Source of the DNA: Pseudomonadales bacterium
GTDB taxonomy: Bacteria > Pseudomonadota > Gammaproteobacteria > Pseudomonadales > Litorivicinaceae
DNA length: 7,482 nucleotides
Reading direction: 5' to 3'
Assembly (NCBI GenBank): GCA_012269655.1
Contig: JAAXJV010000258.1
Location: 1 to 7,482 of the forward strand
Part shown: positions 1-5,252 of the stretch, in pieces
How positions within the stretch are numbered: position 1 is the first letter of the stretch
Layout of the letters: every line of letters starts with the position of its first letter
Notes under the pieces: generated by a model
Databases searched by the model: none
Told to the model about the DNA's origin: nothing
What the model saw: only the letters and a program-made list of their open reading frames with translations
Translations under genes and position numbers: made by a program

Positions 1-138
1 ATTGACAACGACAGCCTGACCTTGATCAAAGAAAGCGGCTTTGCCGAGTATTACAGCCCTATCGATGCGACTCCCTGTGGAGGCGACACCTTTACCTGGA
101 CTGCCGCCATTGTGCTGGAATTGCTAGCCCATCGTTAA
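1..138 (+). CDS. C-terminal end of a glycoside hydrolase (MGH1/GH63-like), 5' truncated by the window
   Basis: The open frame runs from the first base to TAA at 136-138 and encodes the last 45 residues of a longer protein. The tail contains GFAEYYSP, then a Cys-Gly-Gly-Asp turn, then FTWTAAIVLELL. This resembles the end of (alpha/alpha)6-barrel hydrolases of the GH63/trehalase-like MGH1 type, such as glucosylglycerate or mannosylglycerate hydrolases, where a G-F-x-E-Y-[YF]-x-P segment precedes a final F-[ST]-W-[ST]-A helix. If so, the enzyme cleaves a glycosidic bond in a small sugar or compatible solute, probably in the cytoplasm. The catalytic residues lie outside the window, so the substrate cannot be judged. 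It converges on the SnoaL-like gene, with only 16 bases between the two stop codons. The family call rests on this short tail alone. Confidence 0.6.
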   Translation: MDNDSLTLIKESGFAEYYSPIDATPCGGDTFTWTAAIVLELLAHR

Positions 139-147
139 ATGATGGGC
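127..147. terminator. Hairpin spanning the glycoside hydrolase stop codon, possible weak bidirectional terminator
   Basis: GCCCATC at 127-133 is perfectly repeated inverted as GATGGGC at 141-147 around a 7-base A/T-rich loop that contains the TAA stop. It lies where two genes converge, so it could slow polymerase from either side. There is no T-run on either strand, so it is not a standard intrinsic terminator, and termination is an inference. Confidence 0.3.
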
Positions 148-154
148 CTGCGCA

Positions 155-1177
155 TCAGCCAGGCAAACGGCCACGATCGATAGGCGTGGGTGTCATCTCG
201 CGCATACGTTCGAACACATCAACACCCAATTGATCGAACACGTGCAGAATATCGACCGTCACCCAGTTTTCTCGAATTAGGCCGTTTTCACACCGCCAAA
301 AATCTAGACTGCGCATGGTGATTTCTTGATTGCCCGGGACCAATCCTAGGAAGCCATCGCCAGACAAAATCATCTTCATGTTTGGCCAACCCGTCACGCC
401 AACGTAATCGTTGTCCGCAAAGAGAATGCCCTTGCCTCCAGTCCCCATACGGTTTGGGAACGCCTTCAAAAAGGGTTTTTGGTGCCAATGACGAAAGCCC
501 TGGATGCCGCGATTGGTTCCGATGCCCGCAGGCCCATACCAATTCATTTTTGGGTGCCAGGATTCGCTCAGTCGCATGCCCTCAACTCCCTCGGTCGCAA
601 ACCGAAGTAGATTGCTGAGCATGGTCTCAACCAAGTTAAGCGCGCTTTCTGAACGAGCCAAGTTTCGCTCGCCCTGCTGAACACCGTCCTGTGTCGCCGG
701 GCCCGGAACCTGCCAGAATCGCCCCAACTGAGGCGCCATTGGCCAGGCATTACACTGCATCATCAACTCGGGGATATCCCAAATTGCCTGCATTTCGACA
801 ATTTGGTTGTCGATAACCTTGTAAAACTCATGGAACCGCATCGCGACTTGATGCCCAGTGGGAGGAATATCCAACCATGGCGCGGTCATGACGCCGGTGT
901 AATAGCCGCACGCACCGATCCAGTTTCCGTCCTCAAAGGTGTCCCCCGCAATTCGGATGGTTTCCCTACGCTCCAGGTCCGGCATCGCGGCCGCTAAATC
1001 TGCGTATACAGCAAGCAAATCAGCGGGTCGTTCTAAATCGCCCATAGGATGGCATAAGTGCACGACAGCATTTGTAGCAAAGTCGTTGTCGATAGCCGCC
1101 TTCAGATCTGCCGGGCTGTAGTCGTATAAGGCGTTGTGATAGGCGTCGAGTAGCCGACGATTTGCTTCGTGGGACAT
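155..1177 (-). CDS. Tandem SnoaL-like (NTF2-fold) protein, ester-cyclase family
   Basis: This 340-residue protein is built from two SnoaL/NTF2-like domains, roughly residues 5-150 and 180-325. The duplication is visible: residues 113-135 and 288-310 follow the same pattern, M-R-x-x-[ED]-F-[YW]-[KR] and then, after a short turn, I-x-E and a final D-I. That is the strand pair that closes the NTF2 cone. Such proteins are annotated as SnoaL-like polyketide cyclases or ester cyclases, but most members outside polyketide clusters have no known reaction. No polyketide genes are present here, and the neighbour is a sugar hydrolase, so a role with a carbohydrate or small acid is possible. The ATG at 1177 is preferred over an in-frame TTG two codons upstream because an AGGA Shine-Dalgarno lies six bases before it. 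No signal peptide is seen, so it is probably cytoplasmic. The stop is TGA at 155-157. Confidence 0.82.
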   Translation of the reverse strand: MSHEANRRLLDAYHNALYDYSPADLKAAIDNDFATNAVVHLCHPMGDLERPADLLAVYADLAAAMPDLERRETIRIAGDTFEDGNWIGACGYYTGVMTAPWLDIPPTGHQVAMRFHEFYKVIDNQIVEMQAIWDIPELMMQCNAWPMAPQLGRFWQVPGPATQDGVQQGERNLARSESALNLVETMLSNLLRFATEGVEGMRLSESWHPKMNWYGPAGIGTNRGIQGFRHWHQKPFLKAFPNRMGTGGKGILFADNDYVGVTGWPNMKMILSGDGFLGLVPGNQEITMRSLDFWRCENGLIRENWVTVDILHVFDQLGVDVFERMREMTPTPIDRGRLPG

Positions 1178-1288
1178 TTTCAATCCTAGTTATATTGTAT
1201 TTTTCTATTGAATTGATTGGGGCTCAGAGCTTGCTTCTATCGTGCGGCAAACTATCCTTCGCCCTGCAACTTTAAATCAACTTCTCCT

Positions 1289-1293
1289 AGGAG
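1289..1293 (+). promoter_or_regulatory. Ribosome binding site of the peroxiredoxin gene
   Basis: AGGAG lies seven bases before the ATG at 1301. It decides the start against the longer in-frame extension from 1217. Confidence 0.8.
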
Positions 1294-1300
1294 TCTTTAC

Positions 1301-1849
1301 ATGAGTCAAGGCATGACCCTGCCCGTCGTCACTTTCAAAACCCGCGTCCGCGATGAATCAATCGGTGGTGACAACCCTTTCCGTTGGCAGGACGTTTCAT
1401 CGGATGAACTCTTTGGTAGCGAAAGCAACCCTCGTCGAGTTGTGCTGTTCAGCATGCCCGGTGCCTTTACCCCCACCTGCTCAACTTACCAGTTGCCTGG
1501 ATTTGAAAAGCTGGCCGGTGACTTTGCCGCTGCGGGCATCGACGACATTTATTGCATGAGCGTGAACGACAGCTTTGTCATGAACAAATGGGCTCAGATG
1601 TGCGTTGATGGTGGCCTAAACGCTGTAAAAGTCGTTCCCGACGGATCAGGCGAGTTCACCGAAAAAGTGGGCATGCTGGTCGACAAAGACAACCTGGGCT
1701 TTGGTAAGCGCTCATGGCGCTATGCGGCTGTAATCAAGAACGGTGTGGTGGAGCAGTGGTTCGAAGAACCCGGTAAGAGTGACAACCACCCGGAAGACCC
1801 CTACGGCGTTTCGAGCCCTGAAACGGTATTGGAATACTTGCAGAAGTAA
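1301..1849 (+). CDS. Prx5-type peroxiredoxin (AhpC/TSA superfamily)
   Basis: This 182-residue thiol peroxidase should reduce H2O2 or alkyl hydroperoxides in the cytoplasm. The signature PGAFTPTCS spans residues 53-61, with the peroxidatic cysteine at C60 and the conserved Pro and Thr before it. The Prx5 segments S-V-N-D (87-90) and the G-K-R-S-W-R-Y stretch carrying the active-site arginine (137-140) follow. The end (EPGKSDN, DPYGVSSPE) matches the peroxidase part of peroxiredoxin-glutaredoxin hybrids, but no glutaredoxin domain follows, so the reductant must be a separate glutaredoxin or thioredoxin. Two more cysteines, C85 and C101, are present; whether either resolves C60 cannot be told. 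The ATG at 1301 is chosen because AGGAG at 1289-1293 sits seven bases upstream. The frame stays open back to 1217, but that part has no family match. The gene ends just before a strong terminator. Confidence 0.95.
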   Translation: MSQGMTLPVVTFKTRVRDESIGGDNPFRWQDVSSDELFGSESNPRRVVLFSMPGAFTPTCSTYQLPGFEKLAGDFAAAGIDDIYCMSVNDSFVMNKWAQMCVDGGLNAVKVVPDGSGEFTEKVGMLVDKDNLGFGKRSWRYAAVIKNGVVEQWFEEPGKSDNHPEDPYGVSSPETVLEYLQK

Positions 1850-1862
1850 GTCCGGACAATTG

Positions 1863-1889
1863 AAAAAGGCCGCGTCTAGCGGCCTTTTT
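1863..1889. terminator. Bidirectional Rho-independent terminator between the peroxiredoxin and SCO1 genes
   Basis: A perfect GGCCGC / GCGGCC stem (1868-1873 and 1879-1884) with a 5-base loop is flanked by five A's on the left and six T's on the right. Read on either strand it is a G+C-rich hairpin followed by a T-run. It lies 14 bases after the peroxiredoxin stop, and its T-run touches the TAA of the oppositely oriented SCO1 gene at 1889-1891, so one element ends both transcripts. Confidence 0.93.
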
Positions 1890-2449
1890 TATTGCGCGTT
1901 TTGAATCGTCGCGATGGCCTGCTCTAAAGAATCGCCCTCACGGATGACACCACTCAGTCGGTGCTTTGAATCCATGACCAAAATCCCGGCGCTGTGATCG
2001 ATCAGGTAGTTGTCTGGATCCTTTCCCTGAACCTTTTCAAAAAAGATGCTGTAAGTCTGCTTGACCTGTCCTAGCTGTGCTTCAGTCCCAGTCACACCCC
2101 AGATCGAAGAGTCGAAATACTCAACGTACTGTCCGAGCTTGTCTGGCGTATCCCGTTCGGGGTCCACGCTGACAAAAACACTTTGGATCTCTTCTCCTTC
2201 AGCGCTCTGATAGGCCTGCAACACTCCCGCCAGGTAAGCTAATGTCGTCGGGCACACGTCTGGGCAATAGGTATAGCCAAAGGTAATCAGATAAGGCTGC
2301 CCTTTGAGCGCGTCAAAGCTGTTGATCTGGGCTCCATCGCTACGGGTCAGTTCAAAACCGCGGGCATCTTCGGGTAGCTGATTCGATCCCCAAAATCCGA
2401 GTACAAAGGCAACAACAACCGCAAGGCTGCCGATCAACAGACGCTTCAA
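1889..2449 (-). CDS. SCO1/SenC/PrrC-family copper chaperone for cytochrome oxidase assembly
   Basis: This is a 186-residue membrane-anchored thioredoxin-fold protein. SCO proteins bind copper and reduce or metallate the CuA site of cytochrome c oxidase subunit II in the periplasm. Residues 4-21 form one hydrophobic segment after a Lys-Arg start. There is no lipobox cysteine, so it is a signal anchor. The copper ligands are all present: the CxxxC motif C62-PDV-C66 and the distal histidine H152 in the D-H-S-A-G segment. The V-S-V-D-P-E-R-D-T-P stretch (93-102) is also typical. The start is TTG, inferred because the frame has no ATG ahead of the anchor and because TTGA overlaps the TGA stop of the upstream PCu(A)C gene, which suggests translational coupling. 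It is the second gene of a two-gene operon and ends in the shared terminator. Confidence 0.93.
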   Translation of the reverse strand: MKRLLIGSLAVVVAFVLGFWGSNQLPEDARGFELTRSDGAQINSFDALKGQPYLITFGYTYCPDVCPTTLAYLAGVLQAYQSAEGEEIQSVFVSVDPERDTPDKLGQYVEYFDSSIWGVTGTEAQLGQVKQTYSIFFEKVQGKDPDNYLIDHSAGILVMDSKHRLSGVIREGDSLEQAIATIQNAQ

Positions 2450-2922
2450 TGCTTATGCTCGCCTTTGTGATCACCCTGGTGGTCATGTTTCATCTGCATT
2501 TTAATTTTTTTCACCGGTGCCTGAACCGGGTACTTCTGCCCTGACTGATCAACCAATGTAAAAGAGCCCTGCTCGCCTTGTTTCAACGGAGTCGCCAAGC
2601 CCATAAACATGACGTGCATTCCACCGGGTTTTAACTGGACGCTTTGCCCTGCCGGAACCACGATCTCGGACACCTCTCGCATCCGCATGACGCCGTTGTC
2701 GTTGATGTGGTTGTGCAGTTCCGTGGCGCGAGCCAACTCAGACGTAGCCGAGGTCAATACAACATCTTGCGCTGATGTATTTTTCAAGATCATAAAGGCT
2801 GCACTATTTGGTGCACCTGGGATCGACTCTCGGATGTGTGCATTTTCCACGATCAATTCCGCAAAGACGGACCCGCTCATAGCAGAAAGGACTATCGCAC
2901 CGAGTGTTTTTTTCATTATCAT
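2446..2922 (-). CDS. Periplasmic copper chaperone PCu(A)C with histidine-rich tail
   Basis: This 158-residue protein has an N-terminal signal peptide ending in S-V-F-A (predicted cleavage after residue 21) and a cupredoxin-like PCu(A)C domain. The family's metal motif, H-x10-M-x21-H-x-M, fits exactly as H70, M81, H103 and M105, and P-G-G-M-H-V-M surrounds the last pair. PCu(A)C binds Cu(I) in the periplasm and passes it to SCO1 or directly to cytochrome oxidase, so the adjacent SCO1 gene makes functional sense. The C-terminal 14 residues hold five histidines spaced with Lys, Asp and Glu, a likely extra metal-binding tail. Two starts are possible: ATG at 2922 with a weak GGGG four bases upstream, or ATG at 2916 giving a more usual M-K-K signal peptide. 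The first is listed. It leads a two-gene operon with SCO1 and diverges from the small membrane protein gene. Confidence 0.93.
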   Translation of the reverse strand: MIMKKTLGAIVLSAMSGSVFAELIVENAHIRESIPGAPNSAAFMILKNTSAQDVVLTSATSELARATELHNHINDNGVMRMREVSEIVVPAGQSVQLKPGGMHVMFMGLATPLKQGEQGSFTLVDQSGQKYPVQAPVKKIKMQMKHDHQGDHKGEHKH

Positions 2923-2997
2923 TTGACCCCGAGTTTTGGCTCTAAAAGCGCTTAAATATTTGCGCTGGAAAAATAATCATAATCAATGGAGAAAACA
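2923..2997. promoter_or_regulatory. Divergent intergenic control region between PCu(A)C and the small membrane protein gene
   Basis: This 75-base A+T-rich gap must hold the promoters of both flanking operons. It contains an inverted repeat, AGCGC at 2947-2951 and GCGCT at 2962-2966, with a palindromic AAATATTT in the spacer (2954-2961). It also contains two hexamers, AATAAT and CATAAT (2972-2983), that each match the Fur half-unit GATAAT at five of six bases. The third Fur hexamer is poor (2 of 6). I could not place convincing -35/-10 pairs, so the regulator is unknown. Confidence 0.35.
2988..2991 (+). promoter_or_regulatory. Ribosome binding site of the 37-residue membrane protein gene
   Basis: GGAG with a six-base spacer to the ATG at 2998. 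It is among the best Shine-Dalgarno sites in the window and is the main evidence that the short frame is translated. Confidence 0.7.
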
Positions 2998-3111
2998 ATG
3001 ATTGAAGTAGCAAATCAAGGCGAAGCCATGGGATGGATGCTGGGCGCAATTGCGGTCATGTTTTTCATCACCTATCACCTGACTACCGGCAAAAAGAAAG
3101 ATTCGGAATAA
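2998..3111 (+). CDS. Small single-pass membrane protein of 37 residues
   Basis: An ATG at 2998 with a good GGAG Shine-Dalgarno (2988-2991, six bases upstream) opens a 37-codon frame ending in TAA at 3109-3111. The product has a short polar N-terminus (M-I-E-V-A-N-Q-G-E), one hydrophobic helix over about residues 12-28 (containing G-W-M-L-G-A-I-A-V-M-F-F-I) and a charged K-K-K-D-S-E tail. By the positive-inside rule the C-terminus should face the cytoplasm. The GTG start of ghrA follows six bases after the stop, so the two are probably cotranscribed and coupled. The strong ribosome binding site and intact helix argue it is real. I do not recognise a family; a distant relation to short one-helix families such as DUF3149 is conceivable but unproven. 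The neighbouring copper operon is transcribed away from it. Confidence 0.75.
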   Translation: MIEVANQGEAMGWMLGAIAVMFFITYHLTTGKKKDSE

Positions 3112-3117
3112 TTCCGC

Positions 3118-4005
3118 GTGATTCCGGTGCTGTGCGGGGAAAAAACCCCACAATGGGTTGAACACCTAAATCAAGCTGCCGGAACCCTTGCCTACCAGGC
3201 CGGGCCCTGTCCCGGTCCGGTTGCGGTCTTTACCGCACCACAAGCCAGTCAACTAGACCAAATCGACGGACTCGAGTGGGCGCATTGCACTTATGCCGGT
3301 GTCGAGGCCGCACTGGATTTAACCCAAACCCCAATCGCTCGCCTGATTGATCCTGAATTGGCTCGCAATATGGCGCAATCTGCATTAGCGGCGTGTCTAG
3401 CCTACGCCCAGAACCTTCAGCATTATCGCCAAGATCAAAACCAACAGGACTGGTCGCCGCGGGACCAAAAACGCCCTCATCAGATTCAAGTGCTTATTTT
3501 GGGTGCAGGCGAGATGGCCCGTGCCTGTGCTCAGACACTTAAAAACAACGGCTTTAAAGTGGCCACCTACAGTCGACGTGCGAAGGCCCTGCCCTGGCCG
3601 CATTTTTCGACTCTTGGGCCCGAGGTACTGTCCGGTGCACACGTATTAATGAACTTGTTGCCATCGACTCCAGACACGCAGGGCATTGTAAATAGCAAGC
3701 TAATGGCCAATCTGCCCACCGACAGTCAGATCATCAATTTTGGTCGGGGTGACGCGGTGGTTGAATCCGATTTATTACGCTGGCTAGACGAAAACACTGA
3801 GGCCAGTGCCCTACTCGACGTTTTTGACATTGAGCCTTTGCCAGACTCGCATGTGTACTGGGGACACCCTCAGGTAGAAATTTGGCCGCACGTGTCGGCG
3901 CAGACCAATGTAGCCAGTGCGGCCCGGGTCATTCACGAGGCGATTCAACTTTGGCAACAGACGGGGCAGACACCCGCACTGATAAACCGCGAGCGTGGTT
4001 ACTGA
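3118..4005 (+). CDS. ghrA: GhrA-type glyoxylate/hydroxypyruvate reductase (D-2-hydroxyacid dehydrogenase family)
   Basis: This 295-residue cytoplasmic enzyme should reduce glyoxylate to glycolate and hydroxypyruvate to D-glycerate with NAD(P)H. The N-terminal part carries a substrate-domain motif, H-C-T-Y-A-G-V-E (56-63). The Rossmann glycine loop is L-G-A-G-E-M-A (128-134), with A in place of the usual third glycine, a change also tolerated in relatives. The catalytic triad of the family is visible: R210 in F-G-R-G-D, E239 in D-V-F-D-I-E-P-L-P, and H258 in W-P-H-V-S-A-Q-T. S-R-R at 152-154, after the second strand, suggests NADPH preference. It is slightly shorter than E. coli GhrA (about 312). 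The start is GTG at 3118; its Shine-Dalgarno is weak (GGA ten bases upstream), so it may rely on coupling to the small gene ending six bases earlier. Its last seven bases overlap the oppositely oriented SCO-like gene. Confidence 0.88.
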   Translation: MIPVLCGEKTPQWVEHLNQAAGTLAYQAGPCPGPVAVFTAPQASQLDQIDGLEWAHCTYAGVEAALDLTQTPIARLIDPELARNMAQSALAACLAYAQNLQHYRQDQNQQDWSPRDQKRPHQIQVLILGAGEMARACAQTLKNNGFKVATYSRRAKALPWPHFSTLGPEVLSGAHVLMNLLPSTPDTQGIVNSKLMANLPTDSQIINFGRGDAVVESDLLRWLDENTEASALLDVFDIEPLPDSHVYWGHPQVEIWPHVSAQTNVASAARVIHEAIQLWQQTGQTPALINRERGY

Positions 4006-4469
4006 TCCACCACCAAGCGAGCCTCGATATGATGGTCGGCGTTAAGTAACCAGGTACCGACGTATCCAGCCCTCGACCAATCCTCCATCCGAAGGCCAAA
4101 GGCTTCGGCCGCCTGCTCGTATTGAATCCCATTCCCTACTGCCAGCGGCAGTCGTGTCGGAAGCGTATCTGTATAACTCACCACCAGCCCGGGGCGATCA
4201 TTGTCATGTTCTTCCAAAGTGTTGCGGCACTTGGAATCGCAGGACGGGCCGACAAAACTAACCTGCCAAGGCTGCCCTTCCCACTGCAGCGTCGAGTCGA
4301 AAACGCCTTGATCCGTTGGCAGCGCTAAACTCAGTGGTGGAAATAAGCCCGGCGCGATGGCATGGCAAATCGGCAACAATTCATCTTTTTTAAGGTACTG
4401 ACCACCGACCACGCCCAGCCCTAGGCTGACCGCGACTAACATCAGCCAGATCACGTCGTTCTTTTGCAT
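3999..4469 (-). CDS. Membrane-anchored SCO-like/thioredoxin-fold protein with CxxxC but without the copper-binding His
   Basis: This 156-residue protein has an N-terminal membrane anchor (about residues 6-23), a periplasmic stretch with a lone C35, and a thioredoxin-like core. The segment V-S-F-V-G-P-S-C77-DSK-C81 resembles the CxxxC of SCO proteins. The C-terminal T-W-L-L-N-A-D-H-H-I-E-A-R-L-V aligns by eye, without gaps, to the SCO strand pair after the copper histidine, with G135 where the histidine would be. The core is about 30 residues shorter than SCO1. Short CxxxC proteins of this kind occur in cytochrome oxidase assembly clusters of Pseudomonas-like bacteria, so a thiol-redox helper of oxidase assembly is a reasonable guess. 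The start is ATG at 4469 with only a weak Shine-Dalgarno. It overlaps ghrA tail-to-tail by seven bases and diverges from the lipoprotein gene. Confidence 0.7.
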   Translation of the reverse strand: MQKNDVIWLMLVAVSLGLGVVGGQYLKKDELLPICHAIAPGLFPPLSLALPTDQGVFDSTLQWEGQPWQVSFVGPSCDSKCRNTLEEHDNDRPGLVVSYTDTLPTRLPLAVGNGIQYEQAAEAFGLRMEDWSRAGYVGTWLLNADHHIEARLVVDQ

Positions 4470-4475
4470 GCCCGC

Positions 4476-4503
4476 AGTGTACTGATCATGGGATCGAAGT
4501 TAA
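4476..4503 (-). promoter_or_regulatory. Candidate sigma-70 promoter of the SCO-like gene
   Basis: On the minus strand, TTAACT (4498-4503, 4 of 6 to consensus) is followed after 16 bases by TACACT (4476-4481, 4 of 6). The -10 lies only six bases before the ATG at 4469, so the transcript would have almost no leader. This fits the lack of a good ribosome binding site. It is a weak match and inferred only. Confidence 0.3.
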
Positions 4504-4523
4504 GCCCTGCTTAACATTTGTTA
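4499..4523. repeat. Two overlapping palindromes in the divergent promoter region, candidate operator
   Basis: GTTAAGC (4499-4505) and GCTTAAC (4509-4515) form a perfect 7-3-7 palindrome. It overlaps a second perfect palindrome, TAACA-TT-TGTTA (4512-4523). The first covers the predicted -35 of the SCO-like gene and the second covers the predicted -35 of the lipoprotein gene. No T-run follows, and the site lies between divergent starts, so it is more likely a protein-binding site than a terminator. The regulator is unknown. Confidence 0.45.
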
Positions 4524-4545
4524 GGGAAACGGGACCGTCTATGAT
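4518..4545 (+). promoter_or_regulatory. Candidate sigma-70 promoter of the lipoprotein gene
   Basis: TTGTTA (4518-4523, 4 of 6) and TATGAT (4540-4545, 5 of 6) are separated by 16 bases. Transcription would start near 4552, giving about eight bases of leader to ATG 4560 or about 26 to ATG 4578, which favours the latter if a leader is needed. Confidence 0.4.
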
Positions 4546-4559
4546 AGAACAACTCGCTC

Positions 4560-5252
4560 ATGAGCCATCACAATCCAATGCGACTACTTTTTATCATCAT
4601 TACGGGCCTCTTGGCCGGCTGTACCAACCCCAACACCGAGGGTGGATTTGAGCCGCGCCGCTTAGCCCAAAGCGACACACAGCTTGTATTAGAGCAAGTT
4701 CGAGCTGAGATCGATCGCGAACTAGATCAGTTGATCGAAAAGCTCTACAAGCGCAATCCTAAGTTTCTCAAGGCCAGCGGCCAAACTTTGGAACAGCGCC
4801 AGGTGCAGCTCCGCCGGGCCATGTTCTATCAAGAGCTCAACGAAAAACGTGGCGTGGACGCAATCCGACAAGCTTTCCGGCCTGACTTTAACGGCGACCG
4901 AGTTTTTTCCTATGTCTACGGTTTGGCCAGCATGATCGACGACAGCTACGACCGAAAACGCGCGTTTTATTTGCTCGACCGACCCAGCGGAAAGTCCATC
5001 TTTAATAGCGCTAGAAACATCGAGACGGCACTGTATCTGCTGCGCTCACAACGCGATGACCGCGACGAGCTTTACCTGCTGGCTGATGGGTACCAGGGCA
5101 AAATCCTAAACGCCAGTTTTGCCATGTTGCATGGCCGGCTCGCCGCAAAACAGGATCTTGTGGCCGACGCCTTAGGCGACAATGAGCAGCGGACGCTGAA
5201 TATGGTCGCCCGTAGCATTGCCTCGACCGTGTTTTTGCCTATCGGCTTTTAA
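4560..5252 (+). CDS. Conserved proteobacterial lipoprotein of unknown function
   Basis: This is a 230-residue predicted lipoprotein. A short N-region with Arg8 is followed by a hydrophobic stretch and the lipobox L-L-A-G-C at residues 17-21, so C21 should be lipidated and the protein held at the inner or outer membrane facing the periplasm. The next residues are T-N, with no Asp at +2, which favours the outer membrane by the E. coli rule. The mature part looks mostly helical: a charged, Glu- and Arg-rich segment (about 40-90, with L-Y-K-R-N-P-K), then D-R-V-F-S-Y-V-Y-G-L-A-S-M (115-127) and N-I-E-T-A-L-Y-L-L-R (153-162). I recall similar hypothetical lipoproteins in Pseudomonas-like bacteria but know no function. 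An in-frame ATG at 4578 gives a more compact signal peptide and may be the true start; neither has a clear Shine-Dalgarno. Its TAA shares bases with the stop of the next gene. Confidence 0.75.
   Translation: MSHHNPMRLLFIIITGLLAGCTNPNTEGGFEPRRLAQSDTQLVLEQVRAEIDRELDQLIEKLYKRNPKFLKASGQTLEQRQVQLRRAMFYQELNEKRGVDAIRQAFRPDFNGDRVFSYVYGLASMIDDSYDRKRAFYLLDRPSGKSIFNSARNIETALYLLRSQRDDRDELYLLADGYQGKILNASFAMLHGRLAAKQDLVADALGDNEQRTLNMVARSIASTVFLPIGF

Noticed and set aside
382..618. Open frames antisense to the SnoaL-like gene (also 803-997 and 939-1121)
   Set aside because: They are shadows of the coding strand, with low-complexity, family-free translations and no ribosome sites.
1217..1300. In-frame N-terminal extension of the peroxiredoxin (28 residues)
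   Set aside because: It has no family similarity, contains no ribosome site at its start, and a strong AGGAG precedes the ATG at 1301.
1184..1300. OxyR-type binding site upstream of the peroxiredoxin
   Set aside because: CTAT occurs three times (1205, 1237, 1252), but the 11-base spacing and ATAG partners of an OxyR site are missing. No convincing promoter was found either.
2609..2926. 105-codon open frame antisense to the PCu(A)C gene
   Set aside because: The opposite strand encodes a complete PCu(A)C with all metal ligands, and the antisense translation matches no family I know.
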